A stretch of 64,000 bases of DNA from contig CANTUZ010000007.1 in the NCBI GenBank assembly GCA_947846985.1, positions 31,190,355 to 31,254,354 of the forward strand, in the 5' to 3' direction. The position numbers and the translations under genes are program-made. This document shows, in pieces, positions 47,991 through 61,030 of the stretch (position 1 is its first letter; the number at the start of each line of letters is the position of its first letter). Under the pieces are notes generated by a model. It was given only the letters and a program-made list of their open reading frames with translations. It did no database searches and had not been told where the DNA came from. The stretch comes from Fratercula arctica (Eukaryota > Chordata > Aves > Charadriiformes > Alcidae).

Positions 47991-50259
47991 ATGTATGTCA
48001 GGTTGCTTTGTATCGTTGGTCATTCATTTAATGTCCTACATTTTCTACTTTTCATACTCTCTCTTTATTGGCATTGCATAGCATGAGCAGCAGTGTTGGT
48101 ATTACTAGCATAGCCTAAGAAAATTCTACAGGCTAAGAAGTTGTCATCAAAAGACCCAACATTAGTTACTATGACAAATAAAACATGGACTGAAGAAGAA
48201 ATTGAAGTAGTTTACCTCATACATAAATGATTTTATTGTAATTCGGTCATCCCATCTGTTAGAGCAAAATTGAAAGTTTATAATAGAACATATGTGACTT
48301 GAGGAGTGTGTTTCTCCTTTAATGTGCTCAAGAGTTAGAAAAACAATCATGTTGTAGTTGTCATAGTAACTCCTAGGTTGTTTTTTTTTAATAAAATTTA
48401 TTATATGAAAACTATTAGGTGATAGCATCATTTTCCAAATTAATGAAATTATTTGGGAAAATATGTATCGTTTCAGGACACTGTGACGATTCTGAAGCAT
48501 CTTTGTCCATTGAGAAATGTTTCAACTAAGCATTGGGAATTCCCTTCAGTAGCAGTTCATCTGTGTGATAGGTGCAGAATCACACTGTACTTTGTAGCAA
48601 TGTTACATGTTGTGCCTCAAACCTTAATTTCATTCGCCACCCTCAGAACATCATTCCTTCAGTGCTAGGGAACATAGCAGTTAAATACCTATTCCAATCT
48701 AAAATCTGCTGGAATTTGTTTTTTCCTTTTTGCATAATTTGTGTTATGACTGTTGGGTTCCTCAATCATAACACTTGGCCCAGAGAAAACAAAAAAGTAA
48801 TGCAGTAATTTTTTTTTTCTTTCCTACTAAGCTACATTTGATATGGTGTTTGTTTTTTTGACATTCTGGAGTTAAGATTCAAGTGATAGTACTACATAAA
48901 ACAATAATTAAAAATAAGAATTCAGTTATTCTACGTCCTTGACAGGAAATACTGAGACCTGAATTAACGTATTTCCAACACATTCTTCATTTGTCATGTT
49001 GCTTAGATTTTTGCTTTACATACCAATTGATCTTCTTCAGATTTATTTTATTCTTCTAAACTGTATTGATGCGAGCAAAAGCTGCTGATCAGATTTGCTT
49101 GGAAGAAATATACTGTATGGGAATTTCCCCACAAAATGGAACATATTTTTTCCATCTAGAGATGTGCACCAAAGTCCCTTTGGATAGCTTCTTTTCTGCA
49201 GAGCTAAATAATGTGAAACATATCTTCTGGGCTGATATAGTGCCAGTGTAAGCAACTTAGTGCAGTTCAGCCTGAGATCGCTTAGCCCTCATTCTGCTTA
49301 CCTGCAGTGCATGAGTGGTTAGAGCAGGGGCTGGGTACTGGGGTACCTGAAATGATTCTGCAAGAGCACTAGCACGGTATGGGAAAACCAGCAGTCAAGG
49401 ATAAGTTAGGACTGGACACAGTGAATCATTTGTGCCGTCTGTAGTGCTTTCTCACTGATCCAGTTACATGCAACTTTGTTCTCTAGATATGACCTTATAG
49501 AATGTAGTTTGGGAAGAAAGGAGGGTTATTTTGTTGTGGATTTTTTTTTCTTTTTGGATCTTTGATTTTTTTATCAGGAGTATTTCTGACAAGAATCTTG
49601 AGGAGGTCCTGTTCCCAGTTCTGTTGCAGTTGTCATGTTGTAATGACAATCTCTAAGCTGCTTTGGCCCAGATTAACTTTTAAGTACTGAACTGGGGAAG
49701 TCTAATTTAGGTCTTTAAGTGTTATAGGTCTCCTCTATAGTCAATGAAGGAAGACAAACATCTCCAGGAACCCCTCTGAATCACAAAATTAGCAGGCTAG
49801 ATGTGCTTGTCTTTTCTACTGTCCTTAAAGGAACAGGAGATTCTAACTTAGTTACTTCATTAGATGTCTAAAACTAGGTCAGATGTACCCAGTCCCTGTG
49901 GTTTAGTGTTACATGTCTTTAGAACACAAATAACGCTCAAATATGTTTTAGAAGTGATGCAGAACCAAATATATCAAAGTTTGTGCTATAGTTGTAACAG
50001 CTGTGGAGTTAGACATAAGTGCAACTGCAATACCCTAAGTTTTCTCATAGTGTGTTAATAGAGCATTTCTAAAAATAATAAACATTTGATAGATATTTAT
50101 TGTCAAGATCTTCTGGCTTAAAACTCTTAATTATTTTTTTTTTTATATTAGTATCCTGCCAAATCTTTTCCTTTTTCTCTCTCTACTTTCTGTAGACTTT
50201 ATTGCCTAGGGGCTTTTCAAGGGAAACGGACTTTTTTTATAAAATACCAGCAAAAAGGG

Positions 50260-50420
50260 TAAATTTTGGCATTAAATTAAAAGACAATGAATCACTTTTT
50301 TGCTGTTAAATTAATTATCATCAAAGGTTTCATTAACAGCAGATTTCTTATCAGCAAAGTCAACAACAAATTTGGAAACTGGACAATTTTCTCCCATTAT
50401 CAAAGAAGAAAACATTTTAT
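50260..50420. promoter_or_regulatory. SOX/TCF/homeodomain-rich candidate enhancer
   Basis: Within 160 bp are ACAATG (SOX-type) at 50284-50289, ATTAATTAT (homeodomain) near 50310, and two exact ATCAAAG (TCF/LEF-type) motifs at 50320-50326 and 50399-50405, with further ACAA and TAAT cores. No open frame or repeat family is present. The texture resembles conserved developmental enhancers. Conservation is untested, and AT-rich background inflates such matches. Confidence 0.25.
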
Positions 50421-51196
50421 GGCCCCTTTTTTCTCACTTTGTCCTTTCTAGAAGACTAACTACAGCATGCAGAGTGGGATTCAGAAGTCCTCAAATCTCT
50501 TCCTGCCTTCTTTGTTTTAATTGGAGTTGGAAAAAGTGATATCAAAATACAATCTGTATGTTAGTCTGATTCTGTCTAAAAATCAGCTTCTGTACATCAT
50601 TAATACAGAAACATTGAGTTTAGGATGGTTTGTCCATTTTAAATAAAATTGTTTTTTTCAATAATTATCTAACAATTATTCTCCTATCTGCTGAACTTTT
50701 CCTGATGTTTAGGTGAAATTACCTTAAATAACCTTATTTGGCTGACTTTGAAACATTTTGCCCATTAGAATTTCAGCTTAACTTAGGTTTACTGGAACAT
50801 TTGGGCTATTCAGTATTTTATCCATTTCATGAAAAAAACCACCAGAAACCCATCCTCTTTTTGTTATGTTTCTGTTATTAATTTCTATTGTCTCCTTCTT
50901 TGAGGTCATTTCAAAGACCAAAACTTCTGCACAAGTTATAAGAGTGCTTTACAAATCATCTGTCAGGTCTGAATTGCAGCGTAGCTGTATGTTACTAATA
51001 CTACTATGTGTAAGCAGAGAAACATCAGATAGATTGATGGAAAAGAGCAAGTCATGTTTTATTTTTCTGATTTTAATAATTGAAGAAGGTCTTGATAACT
51101 TTTTTTGTGAAACGTGGGAACTGGCAACTCTTGAAGATGTTGGAATATAGGTAGTTTAAAAGATTGAAATATTGATATAATAACATATTTCTCCCC

Positions 51197-51218
51197 TGTC
51201 ATGACAACTGTCACGACA
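51197..51218. repeat. Twin 10-bp near-palindromes
   Basis: TGTCATGACA (a perfect palindrome) and TGTCACGACA are separated by AC. This makes two symmetric modules about one helical turn apart, a geometry suited to cooperative binding. It could equally be a chance duplication. Confidence 0.4.
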
Positions 51219-53030
51219 TGATCTTTGATGCAGTTTTAAACATATTTTTGGGTTTGTTCCTTTTTTGAAAGGGGATTCAGTGGTCGTAGTAAGGAAAGAT
51301 ATTTGCTTTGCATGGAGGGTCAGCACTGGTGTAGGGTACTTACTAAGCTCCTTATAATGCCTTTGGAAGGGGGGTACCTTATGAAATTTGATTCATTTGT
51401 TTTAATTTCAGACAGAGATAACAGGCAGCATTGCTTAAACAGCTCAGGGTGCAGAGTAAGATGGGGTGGAGCTGCTGCCTTATTCATTGCACAGGGACTG
51501 ATGCAAGGTGTCTACAAGGTTTGTGGGCTGTAATTATCCCTAGTAATTTAGGAATCCATTTACCTTCTGTGGATGGAGATACAGTTTAATCAAATAAAGT
51601 GGTAAATCAGCCTTTATTAGGCACATTCTGTAGGCTATTATGTAGGTGTTAATGTTTAAAATGCTTCTGTATTAAAATTCTTCCCAGGTGAACAGGGCAC
51701 AGGTTTGAATTGTAAAAAAGAATTTTGCAGTAATGCCCGACAAGTTATTTCTTTCTTTAGAAATTGTACTATTTTGAACAAAGACTCTTGGTACTTATAA
51801 TCCAGGGTTATGATTTCCACGTACTGTGGTCACTCTGTAAATCAACTGGCTACATTTGAAAATCAGTAGCTGCAGACTCGTTTGTTCAATGACTAACACA
51901 AACATTTAAAAGCTAAAAAGTTGCAGCTATGTATTTTTCTATTAAAAAATGGCAGTCTCCAGGTTTGCCCTTAATTACCTCAAGTGAAGGGATGCAACCC
52001 CAGATCCCTTTGTAGATCTTCGGCCATGTGTTTTTGAACTCCCTTTCCATTTCCATTTATATGTGCTGGGCTTTAAGTTTGGAAACCTCTGCATTAACGT
52101 TATAATTCTCTTTGGGATTTAAAACAGAGATGCTTCATGGGATTTTTCTTCATTATTATTAATTGTATACCAAACATATTAGCTATATTGAACTGAAGTA
52201 GAGAGGTAGTTCTATAGACTAGCAGCAAAGATACAATTGCTGAATTGGTGTTCATGGATTACTTTGTTAATCATACTAATTTTTGGTCTGCAGTTATCAC
52301 TGAAAGCATAGCTTTGTGAGGCCTTTGCTGGGGAGGCACGGTGGTGATCTCAGATACTCAGGCATAGCTCTTTCATGGCAGTTACTGTTGCTGTAAACAG
52401 GATATTGCCATTACAAATTTCAAAAAATATGGGCATTTCTGGTCATTTTGGCTGGAATGTTAACTGTTGGGAATTTGGTACCTTTCTGGTAGTTTTACTA
52501 CCCATATTTTGAGGGTAGGGAATAGAAAGGTCCTTCAAGTCCTTCCAGAATGTCTGTAACAGCTCAGAGTTTAGTCTTGATGTTCCAGTTCCCAAGCCAC
52601 TTCCCTAATAATCAAATGAGCTTTTGGTTTTAAAATTCATGCTGCCTATTTTGGGGAGGAGCATAGAGATACAGACAGGTCTAGTACTATGCTGTATTTT
52701 GAATTATAAATGTTAGCAATTAGGCTTTTTTTTAAAGACTGTTTTCTGAAGATACTTGGAGTTGCATTTGTTTGTTAACTGCAGGCGAGGGTTATGTTTA
52801 CCAGTGAAAAGCATTAAACAAAAATTTTAGCAACCATTCAAATTTTGCAGAATTTAACAGTGGTATTAAGTACTTTGTTTCAGAAGACCTTAAATTTTTG
52901 CTGTCTTACTGCTGACTATTACGTGTTTGGGAGCAGGAAAATCACCCAGTCCTGGCTTCTGTGAAATTTATAAGTACTGCTTCTGTAGATACTGTTCTTG
53001 AGAACAGGATGTCTACAGTTAGGAGCTTGG

Positions 53031-53054
53031 AAGTTAGGACTTAAGTTAGGACTT
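53031..53054 (+). repeat. Exact 12-bp tandem duplication
   Basis: AAGTTAGGACTT occurs twice back to back with no difference, consistent with a recent slippage or duplication event. Confidence 0.75.
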
Positions 53055-54650
53055 CTCTCCCCCCTTCTATGGAATTCGAGGTTTCTGTGTAAGAGCTGGA
53101 GGCTCCGCCATTCCCGGTGCAGTTTTCACATGGTACAGGACCCTTAGACCTATGAGGGTGAATCAGAATGGGTAAGACAGTACCATTCCCAAATTTTATA
53201 AATTCTACCAGAGCCTAGATTCCTTGCAAATTATTCAGTCTTTGAAGTCATGTTTACATGAATAGTAAATCTGGCCTGAAGTATAACAGCTTGCGTTTGC
53301 TGCAGACTTTTGTGTTTAGTGACTCTAAATAATATTTGATGTGCTCTGTTAGCCTCTGGTTAGAGGAAAGGCACCTATTCAGTAAGTCAGATGAACTGGG
53401 TTGAGCTATTTCTAGTTCACTGAACACAAAAGACATGGAAAGTTATAAATGGCAGCCCACAGTTACTATAATGAATGTGATCACACCTAGAGAAAAAAAA
53501 AAGTGGAATGAAGAAGAACAGCAGGTTTGAAAGGTGCACTTAATTTTCATATTATATATTTTAAAATAAATTGTGAGTGTAATACGAGCAGGATTTCTTC
53601 TGAAAAGCTAAAGACTAGTCATCAATGCTGGTAGATTTATCTATTACACACTGACTGTCTGCTATCTAGATGTATGGTAATTGTGAGTTTGGCTTACTCT
53701 TTAAATCTTAAGAAAATAAAAGAAATGGAAATAATGCCAGCTGGCCTTTTTGTTCCAAAGAATTAAAAAGAAAAGAAAAAGCCAAAGATTCAATGGTGCT
53801 GATAGTTGCTTGCTTTCTGGGCAAAAAGCAGCATCTAATTTCCATTTATATGTCCCTCACAGGGATAATGTTTTCAAGCTTCACCACATAAAAAGAGTCA
53901 AAATAGTTTCTCAGTTAATAAGTACCACTACTAGGCTTCTTGTGTAAAAATGAGGGCTTTTAACATCCATAATCTGGTGTCCTGCTAGAGTTTGCCCAGG
54001 GAGGGGAGCCGCACTGCATTTGAAGTTGCAACTTGAAAGGCAGATGGTCCTGTGGCCCAGGTGTTGTGAGTTAGCGTAGAGAGGCAATAAGGTGCAAAAT
54101 GTATACAGTTGGCTAATAAATACTTCACTCCTGCCATTCATGAAATAAAGGAAAAAGGTTGTTTTACTTAAGTCTTTCTTTCCTTTTTTTAATACTGATA
54201 CTGTCAGTGATAGTCCAAATAGAAATGGCAGGTATTTCCTAGACTGGACGGTCAACCTTTATATATTATTATCTGGAAGTGCATTAGTGATTTTGTGTAA
54301 TAAATAGTTTATTCCTGACACAAATATTAGAACTAATATCTTTGTTGCATATGTTTATTTCAATTATCAACTTTTGAGTAATTCAAACAGTTTTTTTCTT
54401 TTGAAGCAAATGGTCAATGTGAATATCCTCATTCAATTGTCCTGAATGAATGAAACATTTACTGATCTTCATTATTGCTAGTTACAGGCACCAGCTAACA
54501 CTAGAAATAGCATTAAAGAGTGTCAAATAAAGGGGGCTATGGATATCATAAAATAAAGACAGTGGAATGGAATTTAGTTCTTTGTGACAAGCTAACAAAG
54601 GATTTAAGCTATGAAACTTAAGGTTCTTAAAAGATAATAATAGTAAACAA

Positions 54651-54830
54651 AACACTAAAGTCAAATAGCCAGCCATCGCATTTATAAAACAAGCAATTTT
54701 TATCAGCTGCTAGCCTGTAAATAAAAAACACATTTGGTGGACAGTGCCGATTTTGTAGAAGTGTAATAAAGGAAGACCCTTCCATTAAAGCATTATCAAA
54801 ACTTAAATGGTCCATCAAATAACTTACAGA
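54651..54830. promoter_or_regulatory. Forkhead/HOX/E-box-rich candidate enhancer
   Basis: The stretch contains TTTATAAAA (posterior HOX/CDX-like) at 54681-54689, the E-box CAGCTG at 54704-54709, the forkhead-type TGTAAATA at 54716-54723 and several AATAAA/TAATAA cores. It contains no repeat family; the minus-strand frame across it (63 codons) is unrecognised. This is a motif-density argument only. Confidence 0.2.
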
Positions 54831-57800
54831 TCGTATCTGCTGTGTGAGAATATTGCATCCAATCCACTTATGCTGCGGACGTCCAGGTGTCTATGCCCAC
54901 AAGCTCATGACATTTTGCCATAAAATAGTCTTGTCTTGTCATTATATGATTCCACATCTGACCTGCAAAGGTATGCCCAAATATGCATCCAGATCATAAA
55001 GGAGAAAAGGATGTAATCCCTGAAAGCATTAGCAAATTCAAGAGGAAAAATAAGCCTCTTCCTTTTAATCAGGTAGTTAATTCCAAACTCTGAGGTACTG
55101 AAATAATGATTTGTAGGTACTTAGGAAAATTCACAGGGAAAAAATTTGTTAATTTCTTTCCCTTGGACTTCTCATGAAATGGAAACAAAAAAAAAGATAC
55201 ATTAAATTTACTTTGTTTCATGCCAGAATTTAACAGATAAAATCAACAAAAAAAGATAATAGTTTTAGCAATTACATATAATCAATTGCAATGGGTAACG
55301 AGTACAGTTAGCTTTTCATTCTTTTTCTAAATGCATAGAATTTTTAACTCTCTTTAAATACACACAAGAAGTGCAATAAAAAAAGTAGATGGGGAGAAAC
55401 TTTTCTAGAAGACCAATACGCAACCCTTTCCCCATATTCAGAGCCACATAATTAAGTCAGTAGCAAAGCTTGTTTGATACGGTGGGAATGGATCATGTTC
55501 ATCCCTCGAGATTTGTTCTCCTTCCACCTTTGTAACTATTTCTAGCTTTATCTACCCTCATTTCATTGAACAAATAATATGGACAGAAGTAATCTAAATG
55601 CACCAAAAGATCATCGTAAAGAGAAATTTAAAGTACTGGCTTATAAATGACCAAGAACATGAACTATAACATAGCAGTATAAAGTCCTGACATGATATCA
55701 TCTGAAACATTAAAATAATAATGGAAAAAAAGAAAAAATTGCTAATGGATGAATCATTCTGGTATGAGGTTTTAGGATTTTTCCTAATCTGGTTTTCCTA
55801 AGGCAATAAGCCATGGCCACTTTTTTCCCTTGAGTTGAAAAAATTCCCTCTCATAGGAATGGATTAAAGTCAGCCTTCCGAGGGCACACTGCATAAGTTG
55901 TGGGGGAAGAAAGTAGCATTTCTCCTGCAGCACCTTGAAAGCCAATTCTGGCAGTACAGCTAAAAGTTAGCTAGGGTTGTAAGGAATGAAATTCACTCTG
56001 ATTCTCTGTATCCCATCTTATCTAAGAGAAAGGTGATTTTCAACTGCTTTGTTTTGATTAATGCACTGTATATTTTTCCTATTTTAATTAGTATTCATTG
56101 CAGTTTTATTAGTCTATATTGCTCATAAAAACTTGTATTGAAAGTCCAAAGGTTTTACATCCTAGACCCAAATTCCCTCCCACTCCCACCCTTCAATCGT
56201 GGCGCAGGCTGTTTTAGGATCTGCTTTTGTATCTTGTAAAACATATCTTTCAGGTGCTTCCTGTATTATGTTACTGGTTCTGTGGAGATTTTGGTTCTTT
56301 AGAGCTTTCAACCATCCTAACATATTTGGAGGATTTAGCACCAAACAAATTCACTAACATTTTTGTCAATCTTCTAATTATTTCTTCCTTTAGGTGAAAT
56401 ACAGATAGAGCAAGCAGTAGATTAAGGGGTTTCTGAAAGCTCTGATCCTCTGCCATCATCCTCAGGAATGTTATGCATGTGTTTTTTCATAACAACAACA
56501 GCAACAAAAAAAAGACTGACTATGTGTCACTTTTTCTTTTATAATTCATGAAAATCTTTTTTATATGGTACCGGTATAGTCCCAAAGAAAGCCTCTACCT
56601 GCTCTCTCTAAACCTTTCCTATTAGCAGTCTTTTCTCTGTGGCATAATGTTTGTTGGAGGAGAGATAAGAAAGAGAAAGAGCTTTTTTTAAAGATTGTTT
56701 ATTGTAAAGGAAAAACAAAGCAGTAAAACAGAACACATAAAAAATGAAAATTGCCATATAGTTTAATGAATATTTTGTAAAAATCATTTTCTATTCTCCT
56801 ACAAATTCATGATAGCAGCCCTGCTGGCTGCTTGTACATGATTTATCATGTCAGATTATATTGCAGCAAGCAGACTATATACCCTTTGACCTTGAAGACT
56901 CCTACTATACTGCTATAAATTTTGGTTTCTTAAAAGCAGGGAGTGAAAATGCCGTTTCATTTAGAGAGTTTCTGAGCTTAAATACCTAGCAAAATGAGAT
57001 TTTGTTCTTTTTATTCTGCTTTGTGTTAGCAGATGATATTTTGTCATTCTGAATTTATGTGGAAAAATATTTGGAATTTTTTGCATCTCTGTCTTGATGT
57101 GTATGTCTACAGCTAAGTGTTATTTTCAGCACAAATATGTGGTCCATGTTAACTGAGCTTTTTCCATGCCAGTGTTTGCTGAGCTGTGAAAAATTCAAAG
57201 TTCTCAGTGCAGCTTCTTTCAGAACCTGTTTTTTGACTATTTCAGCTTCAGCTTTGTGACAAACAAAGAATTGCTATGTGATGAAAACCTGGAAAGATAC
57301 CTTGTGAAACAAAGAAGTCTGATTTCTTGCAAACGTGTGTCTTGCATTCACATTACATTCACAAGATGGAAGACCTGGAACCAGAGTTTCCCTTATGCCC
57401 AGTACTTCTCCTTTGCCCACCAACCCATGAGATGATGCCACTTGGCTCCAACAGCCTCTAGCTACTGGCTGGAGAAAGCACCACCATGCTGCGGTGTGTG
57501 AGCAGCTGGCATGTGCTCACTGGCCAGATAAAATATACTCTTTGGTGAAACAGAGCTATAATATTGAACTCTCAAGCTTTCCTTCTGTAGTGACAGTGGT
57601 TTTCCCCTTGAGCTGCCGATTTTCATAATTCTTGAACTTTGTATCTTTGAGACCTCTGCTGCCTGGTGAATTGAAGTTGAGGAGTGGATCCGAAAGTCTT
57701 GGTGTTGGGGGAAGGGCTGGGTTGTTTCCAAAATAAGAAAAAAATAATAAGAATATCTATAAAAATGCATTGTGCTTAGTGAAAAAGTACATTTGTAATG

Positions 57801-59001
57801 TTGTTGAAAGGCAGCCTACGTAGGCAGTTCCCACTTCTTTTTTCTATAAAAAAGTGTATTTTGGTCTCTAAAACCTTCAAAACCATACTTCGCAGAACCA
57901 CGTCCTGCATAGAAGATATAAAAACTATATCTGTTGAACAAACACCTGTTTTATAAATTCTCTGTTAAATAAAGGGTTCAGCATCATGGAGTTTTCATCT
58001 CCTGTTCTTTAATCTGATTCTTAAATTCTTCCATCTATTTAATTAAGCTTGCTCTGCCCTCAGTGTGTTTAATCACAGGCAGCTTAGGTGAATGTACATC
58101 TCATCCACTGATGAGCCAAAATTTCATGGCCACTTTATTTTGCTTTGTGGTAAAGATATTTAAGAGCCTCTTTGACTAAGAATAAAAATAAATATAAACA
58201 TACATATTGAGCGAGCTAAATCATGCCCTAGAGCAAGCAGCGAAATTCCAGCTAGAGGGGTGCTGACTTTGATCCATGGGAATAGATCCTGTGCAGACAT
58301 GGTAATGGGAAGAATCGTGTAATAATATAGCAGTTATGTCATTAGTGTAAATTAATGTATTATTTTTGCAAAAGTGTACAGAACATTTCTGCAGCAGAAG
58401 CACATATGAAAAAGGCAGCCACAGTTAGTTATGCAGTTCAACTAATTTTCTCAATACTGAATTGAAGGAACCTTCTGTAAAGGAAAGAGAAATTTCAGTT
58501 TCTTTCTATGTTACTTCTATCAAGTTCAGGGTACCAAAACAAGGACCAAATAATGTCAGCTGTATGAAATAACTTTTTGGAATTGAACCATAAGAACTGC
58601 ATTATTTAGTTATGATAATGTCTTTTACGTGGCAATTGACCTGGATGGCATTTAAAGCTGTAAGCAGGAAGTTTCCATTCTTTATCCTGTGAAGATGAAG
58701 AGATATAGGCTTTTTATTTTACTAAGGCCTTGCATTTTGTTACTAATATCTTAAACCATCCAGACTTCTGTATTCAGTATCAAGAGTAATATCAAAGACA
58801 AAATCAAGAATCAACAAAAATAATTTTTTTATTTGGAATTATCCTTTCAGTAAAGGTTACTGGAAAGATTACTTCAAAATGAAAAACAGAACAAAATCCA
58901 ATCATTCATTAAAAAATTAAATTTTTATAAGCAGTAAAAATAGAAATATTAATATATATAAACTAAGATTTTATGTGTAAAACTTTCATATGGTAAATAG
59001 T
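54831..59001. other. AT-rich non-coding stretch, no gene seen
   Basis: No supported gene and no recognised repeat family. The longest frame, 102 codons on the minus strand at 57462-57770, is unrecognised. Confidence 0.7.
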
Positions 59002-59022
59002 AAAAAAAAAAGGGGGGGGGGG
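59002..59022 (+). repeat. A10-G11 homopolymer junction
   Basis: Ten A are followed directly by eleven G. An unbroken G11 is rare in AT-rich vertebrate DNA. It can form slipped or intermolecular G-quadruplex structures and is a common site of sequencing length error. Confidence 0.9.
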
Positions 59023-60884
59023 AATATTAAGACAATGAGGAGCATGAGTTTATAGTCCTAGTGACACTGCCTATGGAGTTGTCCATGATTCTAATAGAGA
59101 CTCAGAAGTTGATTTTTATTTTTTACTTTAAGCACTCATTCAGTGCAGCATAAAACAGTTAAGCTGTTCTAACTTGAGAAATAGCAATGGCAATCCAATG
59201 AAATACCTCATCGATTAAGATGCAGACTCTCCCTATTATTCCTTTTCTGGTTCATTGAATTTTAAATTATTTCCTCTGTGCTGTTATACCTTGAAAGAAG
59301 GAAAATACCCTTTCCCTTGTGGCCAGGTGGAGCAGTGTCCCAAGGCTAGCAGATGCCATTTTCAACCCTAACAAGCAAATTGAATCTGGTCTCTTCTTTG
59401 ATAAGTGGTCTGCCTAATATGCAAGAGGACATTCTCACTAGCACCAACAGCATCTTCACAGAGGTTTTATAGGGTAAATACTATTTAGCACATTGAAGGG
59501 AAAGGAGTGAAAGGAGAAGGTTTGAGGCTGGGGATCCTGAACTGGAAGCATTTTCCTGTAACCCACACCGAACAGCACTGTCCAGTAACTATATGCAAGA
59601 GCTTTTCCACTGAATCGATAGAAAGAGCTCTGACTTGTTCTTACACCCTGAGGAAGTCTATGTTGATTAAAAAGATTCACACACAGCCTGAGCTTAATCC
59701 CCTAACTTCACTATCAACCATTTCTATTTTTGTTTTCAATATATTAGGACAAAATATATGAAATACTGTAATACTGACGAAGTATTATAATGGGGTTCAC
59801 TTAACAGAGAATCTTGCATACCATAAATTGCAGTAAAACAAAACGTAAGACTTATCTGTCACTTCTGTAAGTGGCAACTAAAAAAACCTTTATGAATGTA
59901 ACAGAGTTAGGGAACTCTCCTGGTTTTTAATTTACTTTCAATAATTCATTAGCATACACTTTAACCTTAATCGCCAGTCCCCACGGGATTCATATGCTGT
60001 GCCAAAACAGATTTCTCATAGGCAAAATTAATTTTCTACAAATAACTTCCCTATTTTTCCTAATTCAGGAGCACCAGAAGGTAGCACAGCTTTGGTGATT
60101 TGATCTCTATACATAAGATTTCAGCACTTGTTTTAGCCAGCATTCTTGTGTATTGAATTTTCTTTTTTAGACTGTTAAATATTGGGTGTGACTTGCAGGA
60201 GGATATGATTCATTTTGATGGAACAGCTTCTAGGTATCTGTATTGGTGCTTATTAATTACTTTAGCAGAAGTGTTTTGTTCCTTCAGTTCCTCTTGAGGA
60301 TTAAATACCACATAACATATGTTAGATTTTGGCAATCTTATGTTTACAGAAGTTTAAAAAATATTTTGAGCAGTTGTGCATGAAATTATTTAATATCCCT
60401 CATGAGAGGAAATGCTAACAATGTTAAACCCAAATACAACTGCTTTCTATGAATACTCTTTTCATATCTCATGAGAAAGTGCTGAATGGAATATGAAATT
60501 TCCATGCTCCTTTGAGCTCTGGAAAATCGAGGCAACAATGATACCTGAAAACAAATATTAAGAGAGGAAAACGTAACACTGAAAACAGTTGAAAATAACA
60601 CATACTGACCTGGTTACAGTTACTAAATAGGAAAAAAAAAAGTAAATTTGTTTCAGAAGTACGTTTAAGTTAAATATTTAAGAGCCAGAATGTAATACGG
60701 AGATACGAATAGATTGAGAATGTAGCGATTTATTTTCTTAAGTTTTCTTTATTTTCTTTAGCTTTATGTCATTATAGAGACGATGACTAACAGACGCTAA
60801 TTCCTAAACTAAACTGAAATGGCCTCTGAAGGACGATTAGGAATTGCACTTCTCTCTGTGTTCTCTCTCCCAATTACCGTGTAC
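59023..60884. other. AT-rich non-coding stretch, no gene seen
   Basis: No supported gene. Overlapping frames of 84 codons (plus, 59507-59761) and 74 codons (minus, 59456-59680) are unrecognised. Confidence 0.7.
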
Positions 60885-61030
60885 AGCCAGCAGGGGCCAG
60901 CCTGGAGCCGCCCGCCTGGCGGAGGCGGTGCCCGGACCTGGCAGCAAGGGGGGGCCGGGCCTGGGCAGCAGCTTGATGAACTCGCCTCGCCTGAGAACCT
61001 GTGCAGCGCTGGCCATCGTCCTACCTCCAT
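60885..61030. other. Small CpG-rich islet
   Basis: Roughly ten CpGs lie in about 130 bp, with GC-rich sequence including a self-complementary CCGCCCGCC-TG-GCGGAGGCGG segment near 60909-60929 and a G7 run. It sits abruptly in AT-rich DNA. Three overlapping frames (74 and 80 codons plus, 91 minus) are open because stops are rare in GC-rich DNA. It could be a small promoter or enhancer islet, a first exon or an old GC-rich transposon piece. No TATA box or initiator decides it. Confidence 0.5.
60887..60900 (+). promoter_or_regulatory. CTCF-like core motif, plus strand
   Basis: CCAGCAGGGGCCAG differs from the CTCF core CCASYAGRKGGCRS at a single position (C for G at position 11). It lies at the left edge of the CpG-rich islet, a typical setting for occupied sites, but GC-rich sequence also raises chance matches. 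Confidence 0.35.

Larger units (their letters stand above)
43510..50259. other. AT-rich non-coding stretch, no gene seen
   Basis: No supported gene. Small dyads lie at 44446-44467 and 47958-47990, and a G7T8 / G4T7 pattern at 43923-43957. Open frames such as 45814-46137 (107 codons, plus) and 48162-48500 (112 codons, minus) are unrecognised and lack splice or promoter context. Confidence 0.7.
50421..54650. other. AT-rich non-coding stretch, no gene seen
   Basis: No supported gene. Small features are the paired TGTC-NN-GACA motifs at 51197-51218 and a 12-bp tandem duplication at 53031-53054. A 114-codon minus-strand frame at 53911-54255 and a 94-codon plus-strand frame at 50866-51150 are unrecognised. 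Confidence 0.7.
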
